A program made the position numbers and the translations under genes. A stretch of DNA of 64,000 nt from assembly GCF_014698835.1 (NCBI RefSeq), contig NZ_JACJTU010000023.1, positions 62,001 to 126,000 of the forward strand, written 5' to 3'. The stretch's first letter is position 1. Every line of letters starts with the position of its first letter. The DNA comes from Nostoc paludosum FACHB-159 (lineage in GTDB: Bacteria; Cyanobacteriota; Cyanobacteriia; Cyanobacteriales; Nostocaceae). Shown in pieces: positions 46,621 to 55,557 of this stretch. Below the pieces are notes generated by a model that had not been told where the DNA came from, did no database searches, and saw only the letters and a program-made list of their open reading frames with translations.

Positions 46621-47661
46621 ATGAGTTTGTGGCTGGGTGAAATTTTGGTTTCAGAAGTCAGTGAAAGCTGGCAGCAAGAAGCAAGAGAAGCAGCGTTGGC
46701 GGATGGGTTGAGGGCAAAGGCTTTTGGGATTACGGTGGAAAATGTTGATGAGGTAATTGAAAAGCGATCGCATTTACTAAAATCTGTTTTGCCGGCTTTT
46801 AATAAGTTCTGCCAAACTATCCTGCAAAGAGAACCCAAGGAAATGTTACAAGTTTTGTGGGACTTGTGGTTGCCTTTGGGAATCAAACTCGCATCGCAGC
46901 GCCAAGAGTTGGGACGCCCTTTGATTCAGGGGATTTTGGGAGGACAAGGGACTGGGAAAACCACAATGTGCAAAGTTCTGGGCTTGATTCTCCATCAGTT
47001 GGGATACCGGACTGTGAGTTTGTCTTTGGATGACTTATATAAAACTTACAGCGATCGCTTGCTCTTAACACAACAAGATCCCCGCTTGATTTGGCGCGGC
47101 CCCCCAGGAACCCACGATATCGACTTAGGTTTAAATGTACTAGATAAAATCCGCGATTTCCAAAGTCCGGTTATGATTCCCCGCTTTGATAAATCTGCGT
47201 ATGGGGGTGCTGGCGATCGCACTAATCCAGAAATCGTTACAAATATAGATATAGTACTATTTGAAGGCTGGTTTGTGGGTGCGCGACCAATCAACCCAGA
47301 TTTATTTGATACTGCACCGCCGCCAATTATTACAAACGAAGATAAAGCATTTGCCCGCGATATGAATCTTCGCCTCCACGATTATCTACCACTGTGGGAG
47401 CGATTAGACAGTTTAATTGTGTTGTATCCCATTGATTATCGCTGTTCTTTGGAGTGGCGAAAACAGGCAGAACAACAGATGATTGCTGCGGGTAAATCGG
47501 GAATGAGCAATGCAGAGATAGAGAAATTTGTCAATTATTTTTGGCGATCGCTTCACCCGGAATTATTCATCAAGCCGTTAGTAAAAGATGCGACAGTGGT
47601 TGATTTAGTTATTGAGATAAATGGCGATCGGAGTATTAGGAAAGTAATTCGTAATTCGTAA
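46621..47661 (+). CDS. glyK: D-glycerate 3-kinase (plant/cyanobacterial type)
   Basis: 346 aa from ATG 46621; the frame upstream to 46573 is G-rich repeat. It phosphorylates glycerate to 3-phosphoglycerate, the last step of photorespiration. P-loop GGQGTGKTT (107-115), SLDDLYKTYSDRLLL, RGPPGTHDIDLGLNVL, IPRFDKSAYGGAGDR and FEGWFVGARP are family signatures. The last residues IRNS come from a TAATTCGTAATTCG repeat that runs through the stop codon, so the native C-terminus has been replaced or extended by repeat DNA. Confidence 0.92.
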   Translation: MSLWLGEILVSEVSESWQQEAREAALADGLRAKAFGITVENVDEVIEKRSHLLKSVLPAFNKFCQTILQREPKEMLQVLWDLWLPLGIKLASQRQELGRPLIQGILGGQGTGKTTMCKVLGLILHQLGYRTVSLSLDDLYKTYSDRLLLTQQDPRLIWRGPPGTHDIDLGLNVLDKIRDFQSPVMIPRFDKSAYGGAGDRTNPEIVTNIDIVLFEGWFVGARPINPDLFDTAPPPIITNEDKAFARDMNLRLHDYLPLWERLDSLIVLYPIDYRCSLEWRKQAEQQMIAAGKSGMSNAEIEKFVNYFWRSLHPELFIKPLVKDATVVDLVIEINGDRSIRKVIRNS

Positions 47662-47752
47662 TTAGGCGGACATGATATTGGTTCTCAAGCAAATTAGCTA
47701 AAAACACTATAATTTGCTTAAAGCGTGATTTATCCTACTCCTGAAACCAAAA

Positions 47753-48943
47753 ATGCCAGAGGAATCGTTACGGCTTTTCTTTTCTTATTCTCACAAAGAC
47801 GAAGCTCTACGGGATGAACTAGCTAAACACCTGACCATATTAGAATGGCAGGGCGTGATTTCAAGCTGGCACGATCGCAAGATACTACCTGGAGAGGAGT
47901 GGGATCATCAAATTAATGATAATCTAAACACTGCCGATATCATTCTGTTGCTCATCAGTTCAGATTTCCTTTTTTCTAAATATTGTTGGGATGTCGAAGT
48001 TAAGAAGGCAATAGAACGTCACAATGCAAGAGAGGCTTGTGTTATCCCAGTTATTCTGCGAAGTGTTGATTGGAGTGGCGCACCATTTGGAAAACTTCAA
48101 GCTTTGCCTAAGAATGCTGAACCTGTAGTGTCAAGGAATTGGCACAATCAAGATGAAGCCTTTACAGATGTAGCTAGAGGAATTCGCGCGGCTGCTGAGA
48201 AGCTAAAGAAGGAAAGAGACGAACAGCAAAAACAGGAAGCAGAAAGGCTGCGACTACGGAAACAAGAAGAGGAAAATAGAAAGTTACAACAGGAACAAGA
48301 AAGGCTGCGGCTACTGGAACAACAACAAGCAGATAGGCTAAAAAGACAGGAAGCAGAAAGACTACGAAGACAACAAGAACAAGAACAAGCAAATAAGCTA
48401 CAAAGACAACGAGAACAAGAAAAAGCCAATAAGCTGCGACAACAACAGCAATCTACTGGTAAGGATCTCCTCTCTGAGAAAGGTGTAGACTATACGCGGT
48501 TGCGCGATTTACTTAAAGCAGAGAATTGGAAAGAAGCGGATAAAGAAACTCTGGCTGTTATGCTTAAAGCCACTGGCAGAGAACAAGAAGGCTGGCTAGA
48601 TTATAAATCTATTGATAACTTTCCTTGCGCTGACTTACGCACCATTGACCAACTGTGGGTAAAATACAGTGATGGGCACTTTGGGTTTAGTGTGCAAAAG
48701 CGAATCTGGGAAAGCGTTGGAAAAGACTACGAAAAGTTTGCCCATCGCATCGGATGGCGAAAAGGAATGTTTTTTAATAAAAACTGGCTATCTTACTCAG
48801 ACCTGACCTTCACAAGAAATTCTCCGCAAGGACATTTACCTGCCGCCACGGGGATGGATGTAGGGGTCGGGTGGCTTTTTGGGGTCGTGGGTCGGGGGGG
48901 TGTGGAGTGGTTGGGTGGAGGGTTTGATGGGGATGGGGGCTGA
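47753..48943 (+). CDS. TIR-coiled coil-GUN4 fusion protein
   Basis: 396 aa. N-terminal TIR domain (about 5-125): LRLFFSYSHKDEALRDELAK, ISSWHDRKILPGEEW and LLLISSDFLFSKYCWDVEVK, where E82 is at the position of the catalytic glutamate of NAD-consuming TIR enzymes. A highly charged Glu/Gln/Arg/Lys coiled coil (about 150-235) joins it to a GUN4 tetrapyrrole-binding domain (about 245-360): YTRLRDLLKAENWKEADKET, WLDYKSIDNFPCADLRTIDQ, FGFSVQKRIWESVGKDYEKF, GWRKG. The last about 30 residues are Gly/Trp/Val-rich, from a G-rich repeat, and replace the usual GUN4 end. Possible sensor-effector in stress or defence; this is inference. Confidence 0.85.
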   Translation: MPEESLRLFFSYSHKDEALRDELAKHLTILEWQGVISSWHDRKILPGEEWDHQINDNLNTADIILLLISSDFLFSKYCWDVEVKKAIERHNAREACVIPVILRSVDWSGAPFGKLQALPKNAEPVVSRNWHNQDEAFTDVARGIRAAAEKLKKERDEQQKQEAERLRLRKQEEENRKLQQEQERLRLLEQQQADRLKRQEAERLRRQQEQEQANKLQRQREQEKANKLRQQQQSTGKDLLSEKGVDYTRLRDLLKAENWKEADKETLAVMLKATGREQEGWLDYKSIDNFPCADLRTIDQLWVKYSDGHFGFSVQKRIWESVGKDYEKFAHRIGWRKGMFFNKNWLSYSDLTFTRNSPQGHLPAATGMDVGVGWLFGVVGRGGVEWLGGGFDGDGG

Positions 48944-49048
48944 GGATGGGGCTGAGGTGACGCGAGACTTGCAAACTGTAACATATAAGGCTTACAGTAA
49001 ATTGTGAAGATTCACAAACAAGTCATTTAGCACGAAGTATTGCGGTTT

Positions 49049-49192
49049 CTAGGTTTCCGTTACCTGGCACTGTTGTGCTTGTAGCACAATGCTAGCTTTT
49101 TGGGTGTCATAGCAATTAGCAAAGATAAATTTGCTCGCTACTTTTTCTATTTCATGGTTAGTTGCTTCCCATTCATCCCAAGGTAGTCTCAT
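49049..49192 (-). CDS. Possible 47-aa protein or gene remnant
   Basis: A short frame from ATG 49192: MRLPWDEWEATNHEIEKVAS followed by KFIFANCYDTQKASIVLQAQ and QCQVTET. The start of the frame looks protein-like, without repeat character, but it has no clear ribosome-binding site (TAATTCG repeats lie just upstream). It may be the end of a decayed gene. It is the only content I see between 48944 and 49251. Confidence 0.3.
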   Translation of the reverse strand: MRLPWDEWEATNHEIEKVASKFIFANCYDTQKASIVLQAQQCQVTET

Positions 49193-49251
49193 ACTAATTC
49201 GTAATTCGTAATTCGTAATTAGAGAAGTTGTAAAAAGCTCTCTCGATAATT

Positions 49252-49875
49252 TTAACTAGTTGGGAAACCTCCAGCTTGAAAAATTTGTTCGGCTGTTAAA
49301 TTCAATTCTGGGAAATTAGGCGAAACGATGCGATTAGTACCTCTAAATTGAGTAACTTGGTATTCACCATCGATTAATTCATAAATAGATATAGTAGGCT
49401 GTTTGGGGTTGCCAGTGAATTTTTTTGCGCCTAAACCGAGATAATCTACAACCCAATATTCAGGAATTCCAATAACCTCATATTTACCTTGTTTTGTGTA
49501 GTAGTCATCATCCCAATTGGTACTAACTACCTCAACTACCAAGGGAATTGATGCCGCATAACATACAGTTGATTCTTTTTTCCATAATGGCTCATTCACT
49601 AAATTCAGACGATTTAATATCAACACATCTGGCGAGTAGGCAGACATGGAATTAGAAGGTTTTATCAGAGCAGTTTTAGGAATTATATAAGGTAAATTTA
49701 ATCGGTCAAATTCTACTGTTAGTTTTCTGGCTATAAAACCAACTACATCTTCATGGTCTCCAACTGGTTGTGCCATTTCAACAATTATGCCATCATGTAA
49801 TTCATATCTTCCGCCTTCAGGTCGCCACGCTGCAAATTCATCGAATGTTACTAGTTTAGGTATAGCTTGACTCAT
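49252..49875 (-). CDS. Uma2-family (DUF820) putative endonuclease
   Basis: 207 aa. GRYELHDGIIVEMAQPVGDH, YSPDVLILNRLN, PLVVEVVSTNWDDDYYTKQG, YEVIGIPEYWVVDYLGLGAK and the tail LNLTAEQIFQAG. Closest in pattern to the genes at 9885 and 22964. Nuclease-like fold, role unknown. Followed on the minus strand by the 49049 remnant, preceded by a MITE-like element. Confidence 0.85.
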   Translation of the reverse strand: MSQAIPKLVTFDEFAAWRPEGGRYELHDGIIVEMAQPVGDHEDVVGFIARKLTVEFDRLNLPYIIPKTALIKPSNSMSAYSPDVLILNRLNLVNEPLWKKESTVCYAASIPLVVEVVSTNWDDDYYTKQGKYEVIGIPEYWVVDYLGLGAKKFTGNPKQPTISIYELIDGEYQVTQFRGTNRIVSPNFPELNLTAEQIFQAGGFPTS

Positions 49876-49905
49876 AAATTATTACCTTGGCTTGTATGTT
49901 GCCTT

Positions 49906-50080
49906 AGAGGATGTTTGAAAAGTCATGATTGATGTATCAAATATTTTTTACCCCTCCCTAACCCTCCCCTTATAAAGGGGAGGGAACCGGATTTTTCTTG
50001 TTTCCCCCCTTTATAAGGGGGGACTAAGGGGGGTAAAAACGCAATTAAAATCACACCCAATCACTTTTCAAACAACCTCT
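49906..50080. repeat. MITE-like element, GAGGATGTTTGAAAAGT ends
   Basis: Terminal inverted repeats: GAGGATGTTTGAAAAGT at the left and, reading the other strand at the right, GAGGTTGTTTGAAAAGT. Inside are C/G-rich palindromes (CCCCTTATAAAGGGGAGGG and CCCCCCTTTATAAGGGGGG). Same core idea as 7085-7231, but with different ends, so these may be two element families sharing a core. Confidence 0.75.
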
Positions 50081-50092
50081 CAATACTTGCTT

Positions 50093-50728
50093 TTAAAGCT
50101 GACAAATTGCTTTTAAAATTTGTAATAACTGACTAGAACGCTCTGTTTCCATTAAATTTAATTCTGGTAACAAATAATAAATCGGGGGATTTCCTTGTTC
50201 GATATAGACAAACTGATAACTTCTACCATTAGTCGTTAATCCCCAAGCTGATTTTTGATTCTCTAAATTTTTATAAGAGTATGTAAGTAGCTGAGGTAAA
50301 CCTGTTGATATATCAATCTGACTATTTTTAGATTCAATTAACAATACCCAAAAATATCTTTGAAGTTTTGTATGTTTAGCTTTACTAACAGCTAAAATAT
50401 CAAATCTACCTTTAATTTTAATATCTTCATCCTCAACTTCAATATCAGCAACATTTTCCTCTAAAAGAATCTCAATCGGATAGCGATAAAAACCAGCTAA
50501 TCTTAGCAAAGGTGCAACTGCAAGAAACTTTACCTGACCTTCAGAAACTTTGCCTGCTGTCAGGTAGCGTCGAAAGTCATTTCTAATTTGCAGAAGTTCC
50601 TGCTGTTCTGCTTCGGTGAGAGTTTCCAGAGATAAGTAGTTAGAAAATGAATCAGCGTATTGTTCTTGAAAGCCAAACAGACGCTGAACTTCTTCTAAGG
50701 ATAAATTACGAGCATTGAGAATTGTCAT
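50093..50728 (-). CDS. Hypothetical PD-(D/E)XK-nuclease-like protein
   Basis: 211 aa. The central part KGRFDILAVSK followed by FWVLLIESKNSQIDISTGLP and QLLTYSYKN has the D...ExK...Q order of the PD-(D/E)XK fold. This resembles the nuclease-like domain of type I restriction R subunits, but there is no helicase or methylase here. N-terminal helical part (EEVQRLFGFQEQYADSFSNY). Function unknown; not paralogous in sequence to the protein at 5701 beyond the fold. Confidence 0.65.
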   Translation of the reverse strand: MTILNARNLSLEEVQRLFGFQEQYADSFSNYLSLETLTEAEQQELLQIRNDFRRYLTAGKVSEGQVKFLAVAPLLRLAGFYRYPIEILLEENVADIEVEDEDIKIKGRFDILAVSKAKHTKLQRYFWVLLIESKNSQIDISTGLPQLLTYSYKNLENQKSAWGLTTNGRSYQFVYIEQGNPPIYYLLPELNLMETERSSQLLQILKAICQL

Positions 50729-50763
50729 ATATTTTTGGTTGATTCAGGTGGAATTCAATCCAA

Positions 50764-50850
50764 GGCGTTGCTGATTCAGAATATGAATTTAAATCACGCA
50801 GAGTCGCAGAGAGTAAGAGTGGATTTTTGAATTTCATATTCAGCAACGCC
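50764..50850. repeat. Short inverted-repeat element, GGCGTTGCTGA ends
   Basis: Left end GGCGTTGCTGATTCAGAATA and right end, on the other strand, GGCGTTGCTGAATATGAAAT. Centre contains CACGCAGAGTCGCAGAGAG. Lies between the SulP gene and the nuclease-like gene; the spacer also has the CTCTGCGCCTCTGCGTG repeat at 50918-50938. Confidence 0.7.
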
Positions 50851-50957
50851 ATAAAATCTATATTAACTCCTGGCTAATTACACAAGGCTTCTTGCAAAAG
50901 TCTTTCTTTGTGTTCTCTCCTCTGCGCCTCTGCGTGAGAAAAAATCTAGCTTCAGTC

Positions 50958-52481
50958 TTACAGAGTAAATGGCTTGCGATTACGTTCTATCAGACGATCC
51001 CATTGCATAGTTAAAGTGCTTCCCATTTTTTGCTGTTGTTTTGCCCACACCGATAGTAAGTCTAGGCAAGAGTGATCTATATAAGCCAAGTCTTGCATAT
51101 AAACATGCAATTCCCTTCCGGGAGGCACAAGTTCTAAAATGTTCGCCAATTTTGGTAACCTCACAAATGTTGCTGCGCCTTGTAAATGAATGTCTATTCG
51201 CTGATTATTTTCGTGCTTGATAATTTCGATATTCAGCACAGACATTTTGTGAATTAGTAAAACGGCTGTTAACAGAATCCCAATTAAAACACCTGTGATT
51301 AAGTCAGTAACAACAATCCCTATTAAAGTAGCGGAAAATATTACCAGAGGAAAACGTCCATACTTCTTTAATTGGCGAATATGTTCGACTTCGATTAGTT
51401 TATATCCAGTAACAACTAGGATTGCTGCCAAACTAGAAATGGGAATTATTTTAAGCAACGTTGGAACTGCAATTACTAAAATTAACAGCCATACACCATG
51501 AAGTATGGTTGATAATCTCGTTTTAGCACCGGCTTCTACGTTTACAGAACTGCGGGCTATCACTCCTGTCATGGGCAAAGCACCCAAGAATCCACATATA
51601 ATGTTGCCAATTCCTTGGGCTGTTAATTCGCGATCGAAATTGGTTCTGGGCCCGGTATGCAGTCGATCTACTGCTACGGCTGAAAGCAAACTTTCTGTAC
51701 TAGCGATGAATGCAATCACGATCGCATCAATCAAAACTGGTGCCTGAATTAAGCGTGGTAAGCTGGCAGGTGTTGGTAACTGAATTGCTTGTAGCAGATT
51801 TCCAGGTACATCAACATACTGAATCGGGAATCGATATACTGTGGCGATCGCAGTACCAATTACAACCCCGACAAGCGCACCAGGTATCAACTTCAAACTC
51901 CTGGGTTTAAATTTCTCCCACAGCAGAAGGCTGATAATAGTTGTTGCACCTATGAGTGCTGCAAGGTGATGAACGCTACTATCTATAGGAAACAAAGCTT
52001 TGTAGATGGCGTTGGGAATAGTTAGTAAATTCTCAATCCCATGTATGCGCGGTTTGTCGTCTAGCATGACATGAAATTGGGAAGCGAAGATTAATACCCC
52101 AATACCTGCAAGCATTCCATAAATTACAGCCGGTGACATGGCGCGAAACAACTGGCCAAGTTTAAATATACCTGCGAGTAATTGAATTAAACCGGCTAAC
52201 AGCAGAATCGGCCCAACCATTTCAATGCCATATTGTTGGACTACTTCTGCGACAACCACCGCTAGTCCAGCAGCCGGGCCACTAACTAGCATTGGAGAAC
52301 CAGAAACCGCACCAACAATAATTCCGCCCACTATTCCTGTAATTATGCCGCGGGATGGCGGAAGTCCCGAAGCGATCGCAATACCCATACAAAGAGGGAG
52401 GGCGACAAGAAATACCACAAATGATGCTGGTACTTCGGTAGTAAATGAGGATTTGTCTACGATCGTTTTCAAATTTCTCAT
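50958..52481 (-). CDS. SulP-family anion transporter with STAS domain
   Basis: 507 aa from ATG 52481, which has GGAGG at ideal spacing; the longer open frame to 52550 is not needed. About 11 membrane segments. SulP signature VVFLVALPLCMGIAIASGLP then PSRGIITGIVGGIIVG, SGPAAGLAVVV, and ANIICGFLGALPMTG-like GNIICGFLGALPMTGVIARS. C-terminal STAS domain (about 420-507, LHVYMQDLAYIDHSCLDLLS). Family members carry bicarbonate, sulfate or other anions; the substrate here is not clear. The 489-bp region before it (52482-52970) has no gene, only CGCAAAGGAACGCAAAG repeats at its left end. Confidence 0.88.
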   Translation of the reverse strand: MRNLKTIVDKSSFTTEVPASFVVFLVALPLCMGIAIASGLPPSRGIITGIVGGIIVGAVSGSPMLVSGPAAGLAVVVAEVVQQYGIEMVGPILLLAGLIQLLAGIFKLGQLFRAMSPAVIYGMLAGIGVLIFASQFHVMLDDKPRIHGIENLLTIPNAIYKALFPIDSSVHHLAALIGATTIISLLLWEKFKPRSLKLIPGALVGVVIGTAIATVYRFPIQYVDVPGNLLQAIQLPTPASLPRLIQAPVLIDAIVIAFIASTESLLSAVAVDRLHTGPRTNFDRELTAQGIGNIICGFLGALPMTGVIARSSVNVEAGAKTRLSTILHGVWLLILVIAVPTLLKIIPISSLAAILVVTGYKLIEVEHIRQLKKYGRFPLVIFSATLIGIVVTDLITGVLIGILLTAVLLIHKMSVLNIEIIKHENNQRIDIHLQGAATFVRLPKLANILELVPPGRELHVYMQDLAYIDHSCLDLLSVWAKQQQKMGSTLTMQWDRLIERNRKPFTL

Positions 52482-52970
52482 TTGCTTATCCTCCAATGAA
52501 AAGTTTTCAATTTTTGACGTGGCAAAATGAACCATGACAATGCAGCACAAACTGGGTTTGCATTGAATAGTTCAAACATATTTACTGGGTTTTAATTACA
52601 TCATGGCTACAGTGGTATATTCAGCCCTCAAGTAGTAAACGCGCAATCATCAAGATAAATTTATTTGTATCTATGACTATCATTTACATTTCTTAATGAT
52701 TACAAACCCATGATAACAGTAGAGTTAGCTGATGGATAATACATAACTTTTTCTATTGGATTGGTAGCAAAAGGTAAAGTAAATTTGCACGATCGCTTGA
52801 ATTTCGAGGAAAATAAGGTATAATTCACAGCCCTCAGTTGCGATCGCTAACGTTATTTATTAATCGCTAAAGTGAAGTACAGAAAAAATGTTTTTAAACG
52901 CAAAGGAACGCAAAGTCAAACGCAGAGGTACACAGAGGTTTATCCAATTTGATTAGTGATGCACTCTATC

Positions 52971-54482
52971 CTATTTCTTCTGGCGTTTGACGGGATTCAT
53001 CCAAGCTTCCAAGAGGCTAAATGCTTGGGAAGAAATTAATGTCAAACATAAATAAACTACCGCTACACCTGCATAAATTTCAAAGGCGCGATAGTTATCA
53101 GCAACAATTAGCTGTCCTTTGCGGAATAATTCTTCAAAACCAATCACTGCAACTAAACTTGTATCTTTCAACAAACTGATAAATTCATTACCCAAGGGTG
53201 GAATCATCCGCCGGAATGCTTGGGGGAAAATCACATATCTCATAGTTTGCACGGGACTCAAACCTAATGATTGTGCTGCTTCACCTTGTCCTGCTTCAAT
53301 AGATTGAATCCCAGCACGGACAACTTCTGCAATATAAGCGGCGCTATTTAAACTTAAAGCAATGACTCCAGCTACTAGGCGATCGAAAGTAAATGTTGAA
53401 CCAAGTTGTTGCAAAATTGCGGGTAACCCAAAGTAAATCATAAAAATTTGCACTAGCAAAGGCGTTCCCCGAAAAAAATCTACATAAGCCCTTGCTAGCC
53501 AACGCAAAGGTGCAATATGAGAAAGGCGAATAATTCCAATTGAAGAACCACCAATTAAACCAAACACTACAGAAAGTATTGTCAATTGCAACGTTACCAA
53601 AGCACCCTGTAATAAAGTCGGAACAGCCTGTAAAATCACATTAATTGACGTAAATATTCCGGGGACATCTGCGCTATTTTGATTCTCAAACGGTGATGTA
53701 ACTGGTAATGATGACGGCGGTTCGGCTTTAAACCATTTTTGGTAAATTTGCGAATAAGCGCCATTTTTCAAAACGTTATTCAAACCTTCATTGATTAATG
53801 CCAGATTCGGCGAATTTTTTGCAGTCGCAATTCCATAAAATTCTTCTGTCAGCAATTGTTCTACAACTTTAATTCCCTTGAGATTCCCTGTATTAATAGC
53901 ATATAAAGTTACAGGTGCATCATTAATTACCGCATCTACATTACCATTAAGTAATTCTTGTAAAGCCAGAGGTGCTGAATCAAAACTGCGAATTTGTACG
54001 CCAGGTATACTCTTAGCTTTGGCTGCACCAGTTGTGCCAATTTGTACGGCAATTTTTTTATTTTTGAGACTGTCAAAGCCAGTAATATTTTGATTATCGG
54101 CGCGAATGGCGATCGCCAACCCAGCTTTAAAATAAGGACGAGAAAAAGAAACCGTCTTTGCCCTCTCCTCTGTAATCGTAATCGAACTAATGGCTGCATC
54201 TACCGTTTTGGCTTGGAGTGCTGGGATAATGCCATCAAAAGGCAGACTTTGAAAATTTACTTTAAAGTTGGCAGCAGTACCAACAGCATTCATCAAATCA
54301 ATAGAAAAACCTTGCAATTCTCCACCTTGTCCTTGAAACTCGAAAGGTGGAAACGCGGGTTCAGTAGCAACCCGCAGAGTTTTTCCCCTGCTAGGATTCA
54401 CAGCACAGCCAGCTAATAATAAACAGCTAAAACTTATAACTAGACATAAACGCAACCAACGGATAAAACCAAATTTAGGCAT
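52971..54482 (-). CDS. Polar amino acid ABC transporter, fused binding protein and permease
   Basis: 503 aa from ATG 54482. Lipoprotein signal (VISFSCLLLAGC, about C26), periplasmic solute-binding domain (about 34-260: LRVATEPAFPPFEFQGQGGE, GFSIDLMNAVG, ISSITITEERAKTVSFSRPY), then a permease of the HisM type (about 285-495) with the EAA loop EAGQGEAAQSLGLSPVQTMR. This fused form is known in the Anabaena BgtB protein for basic amino acids and glutamine; I do not claim that substrate here. The ATPase gene is divergent 219 bp away, where the intergenic DNA contains repeat CGCAAAGGCGCATAGACGC. Confidence 0.9.
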   Translation of the reverse strand: MPKFGFIRWLRLCLVISFSCLLLAGCAVNPSRGKTLRVATEPAFPPFEFQGQGGELQGFSIDLMNAVGTAANFKVNFQSLPFDGIIPALQAKTVDAAISSITITEERAKTVSFSRPYFKAGLAIAIRADNQNITGFDSLKNKKIAVQIGTTGAAKAKSIPGVQIRSFDSAPLALQELLNGNVDAVINDAPVTLYAINTGNLKGIKVVEQLLTEEFYGIATAKNSPNLALINEGLNNVLKNGAYSQIYQKWFKAEPPSSLPVTSPFENQNSADVPGIFTSINVILQAVPTLLQGALVTLQLTILSVVFGLIGGSSIGIIRLSHIAPLRWLARAYVDFFRGTPLLVQIFMIYFGLPAILQQLGSTFTFDRLVAGVIALSLNSAAYIAEVVRAGIQSIEAGQGEAAQSLGLSPVQTMRYVIFPQAFRRMIPPLGNEFISLLKDTSLVAVIGFEELFRKGQLIVADNYRAFEIYAGVAVVYLCLTLISSQAFSLLEAWMNPVKRQKK

Positions 54483-54700
54483 ATTTGTTAAACCTTTTTT
54501 CTCGCGCAAAGGCGCATAGACGCAAAGAAGAAGATTAAAGAAACACTGTCTTAGCGATTCGTTAAAAATATTCAGTAAGCGGACATAATTAAATGTAAAA
54601 TCCAAACCAGCAAAACCTTTGACTGTTGAGGGTTTTACCTTCTGCCTTCTGCCTCCTGCCTTTTGCTTACAATCAACTTTAGAGCAGCTTGATACAACCA

Positions 54701-55465
54701 ATGAACAATTCTATCCCGGCAATTATTTTTGACAATATCGAAAAAAGCTTTGGTTCTCTAAAAGTCCTCAAAGGAATTACAGGCGAAATAAAGCGGGGAG
54801 AAGTGGTTGCAGTTATTGGTTCTTCAGGCTGTGGTAAAAGTACTCTGCTGCGCTGCTTTAACGGTTTGGAAACTATCGACAATGGACGGTTGATAGTTAA
54901 CGGTATCAATTTATCCAGAACCAGTGTCAACTATAACCAGCTGCGGCAACTACGGACGCAAGTAGGCATGGTTTTCCAGCAATTCAATTTGTTTCCTCAT
55001 CTGAGCGTTTTGGAAAATATGACACTTGCGCCGCGTAAAGTACTGGGAAAAACACCAAAAGAAAGCGCCCAACTAGCGGGGTTATATCTGGAAAAAGTCG
55101 GTTTATTTGACAAAGCCTCTGCTTATCCCGAACAACTATCTGGGGGACAAAAGCAGCGAGTAGCGATCGCCCGCAGTTTATGTATGAATCCCCAGATCAT
55201 GCTATTCGACGAACCTACCAGCGCCTTAGATCCGGAACTCGTCGGTGAAGTTCTCCAAGTAATGCAACAGTTAGCGGTAGAAGGTATGACTATGGCGATC
55301 GTTACCCATGAAATGCAGTTTGCCAAAGAAGTAGCCCATCGGCTGATTTTTTTAGATAAAGGCATTATCGCAGAACAAGGTTCAGCCTACGAGGTTCTCA
55401 CCAATCCGCAAAGCGATCGCCTGCGTACTTTCCTCAGTCGGCTTCAAATAATTCGTAATTCGTAA
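54701..55465 (+). CDS. Polar amino acid ABC transporter ATP-binding protein
   Basis: 254 aa from ATG 54701. Walker A GSSGCGKST (40-48), Q-loop VGMVFQQFNLFPHL, signature LSGGQKQRVAIARSL (146-160), Walker B IMLFDEPTSALDP (166-178), H-loop VTHEMQFAKEVA. This is the GlnQ/HisP type and fits the fused binding protein-permease across the divergent promoter. The C-terminal residues IIRNS are encoded by a TAATTCGTAATTCG repeat that includes the stop codon, as in the glycerate kinase gene. Confidence 0.92.
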   Translation: MNNSIPAIIFDNIEKSFGSLKVLKGITGEIKRGEVVAVIGSSGCGKSTLLRCFNGLETIDNGRLIVNGINLSRTSVNYNQLRQLRTQVGMVFQQFNLFPHLSVLENMTLAPRKVLGKTPKESAQLAGLYLEKVGLFDKASAYPEQLSGGQKQRVAIARSLCMNPQIMLFDEPTSALDPELVGEVLQVMQQLAVEGMTMAIVTHEMQFAKEVAHRLIFLDKGIIAEQGSAYEVLTNPQSDRLRTFLSRLQIIRNS

Positions 55466-55489
55466 TCCTTGGCAAAAAACTGGCTTTTC

Positions 55490-55512
55490 AGACGCGATTC
55501 ATCGCGTCTCTA
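55490..55512. repeat. Palindrome GACGCGATTCATCGCGTC
   Basis: A copy of the repeat at 10563-10590, just downstream of the ABC ATPase; possible transcription end. Confidence 0.6.
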
Positions 55513-55557
55513 CATGAATACTTTTATTATTTAGGCTTACTCCCTACTCCCCATTCT

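Noticed and set aside
54483-54701. 73-residue N-terminal extension of the ABC binding protein
   Set aside because: It would hide a perfect lipoprotein signal and is encoded by repeat-like DNA.
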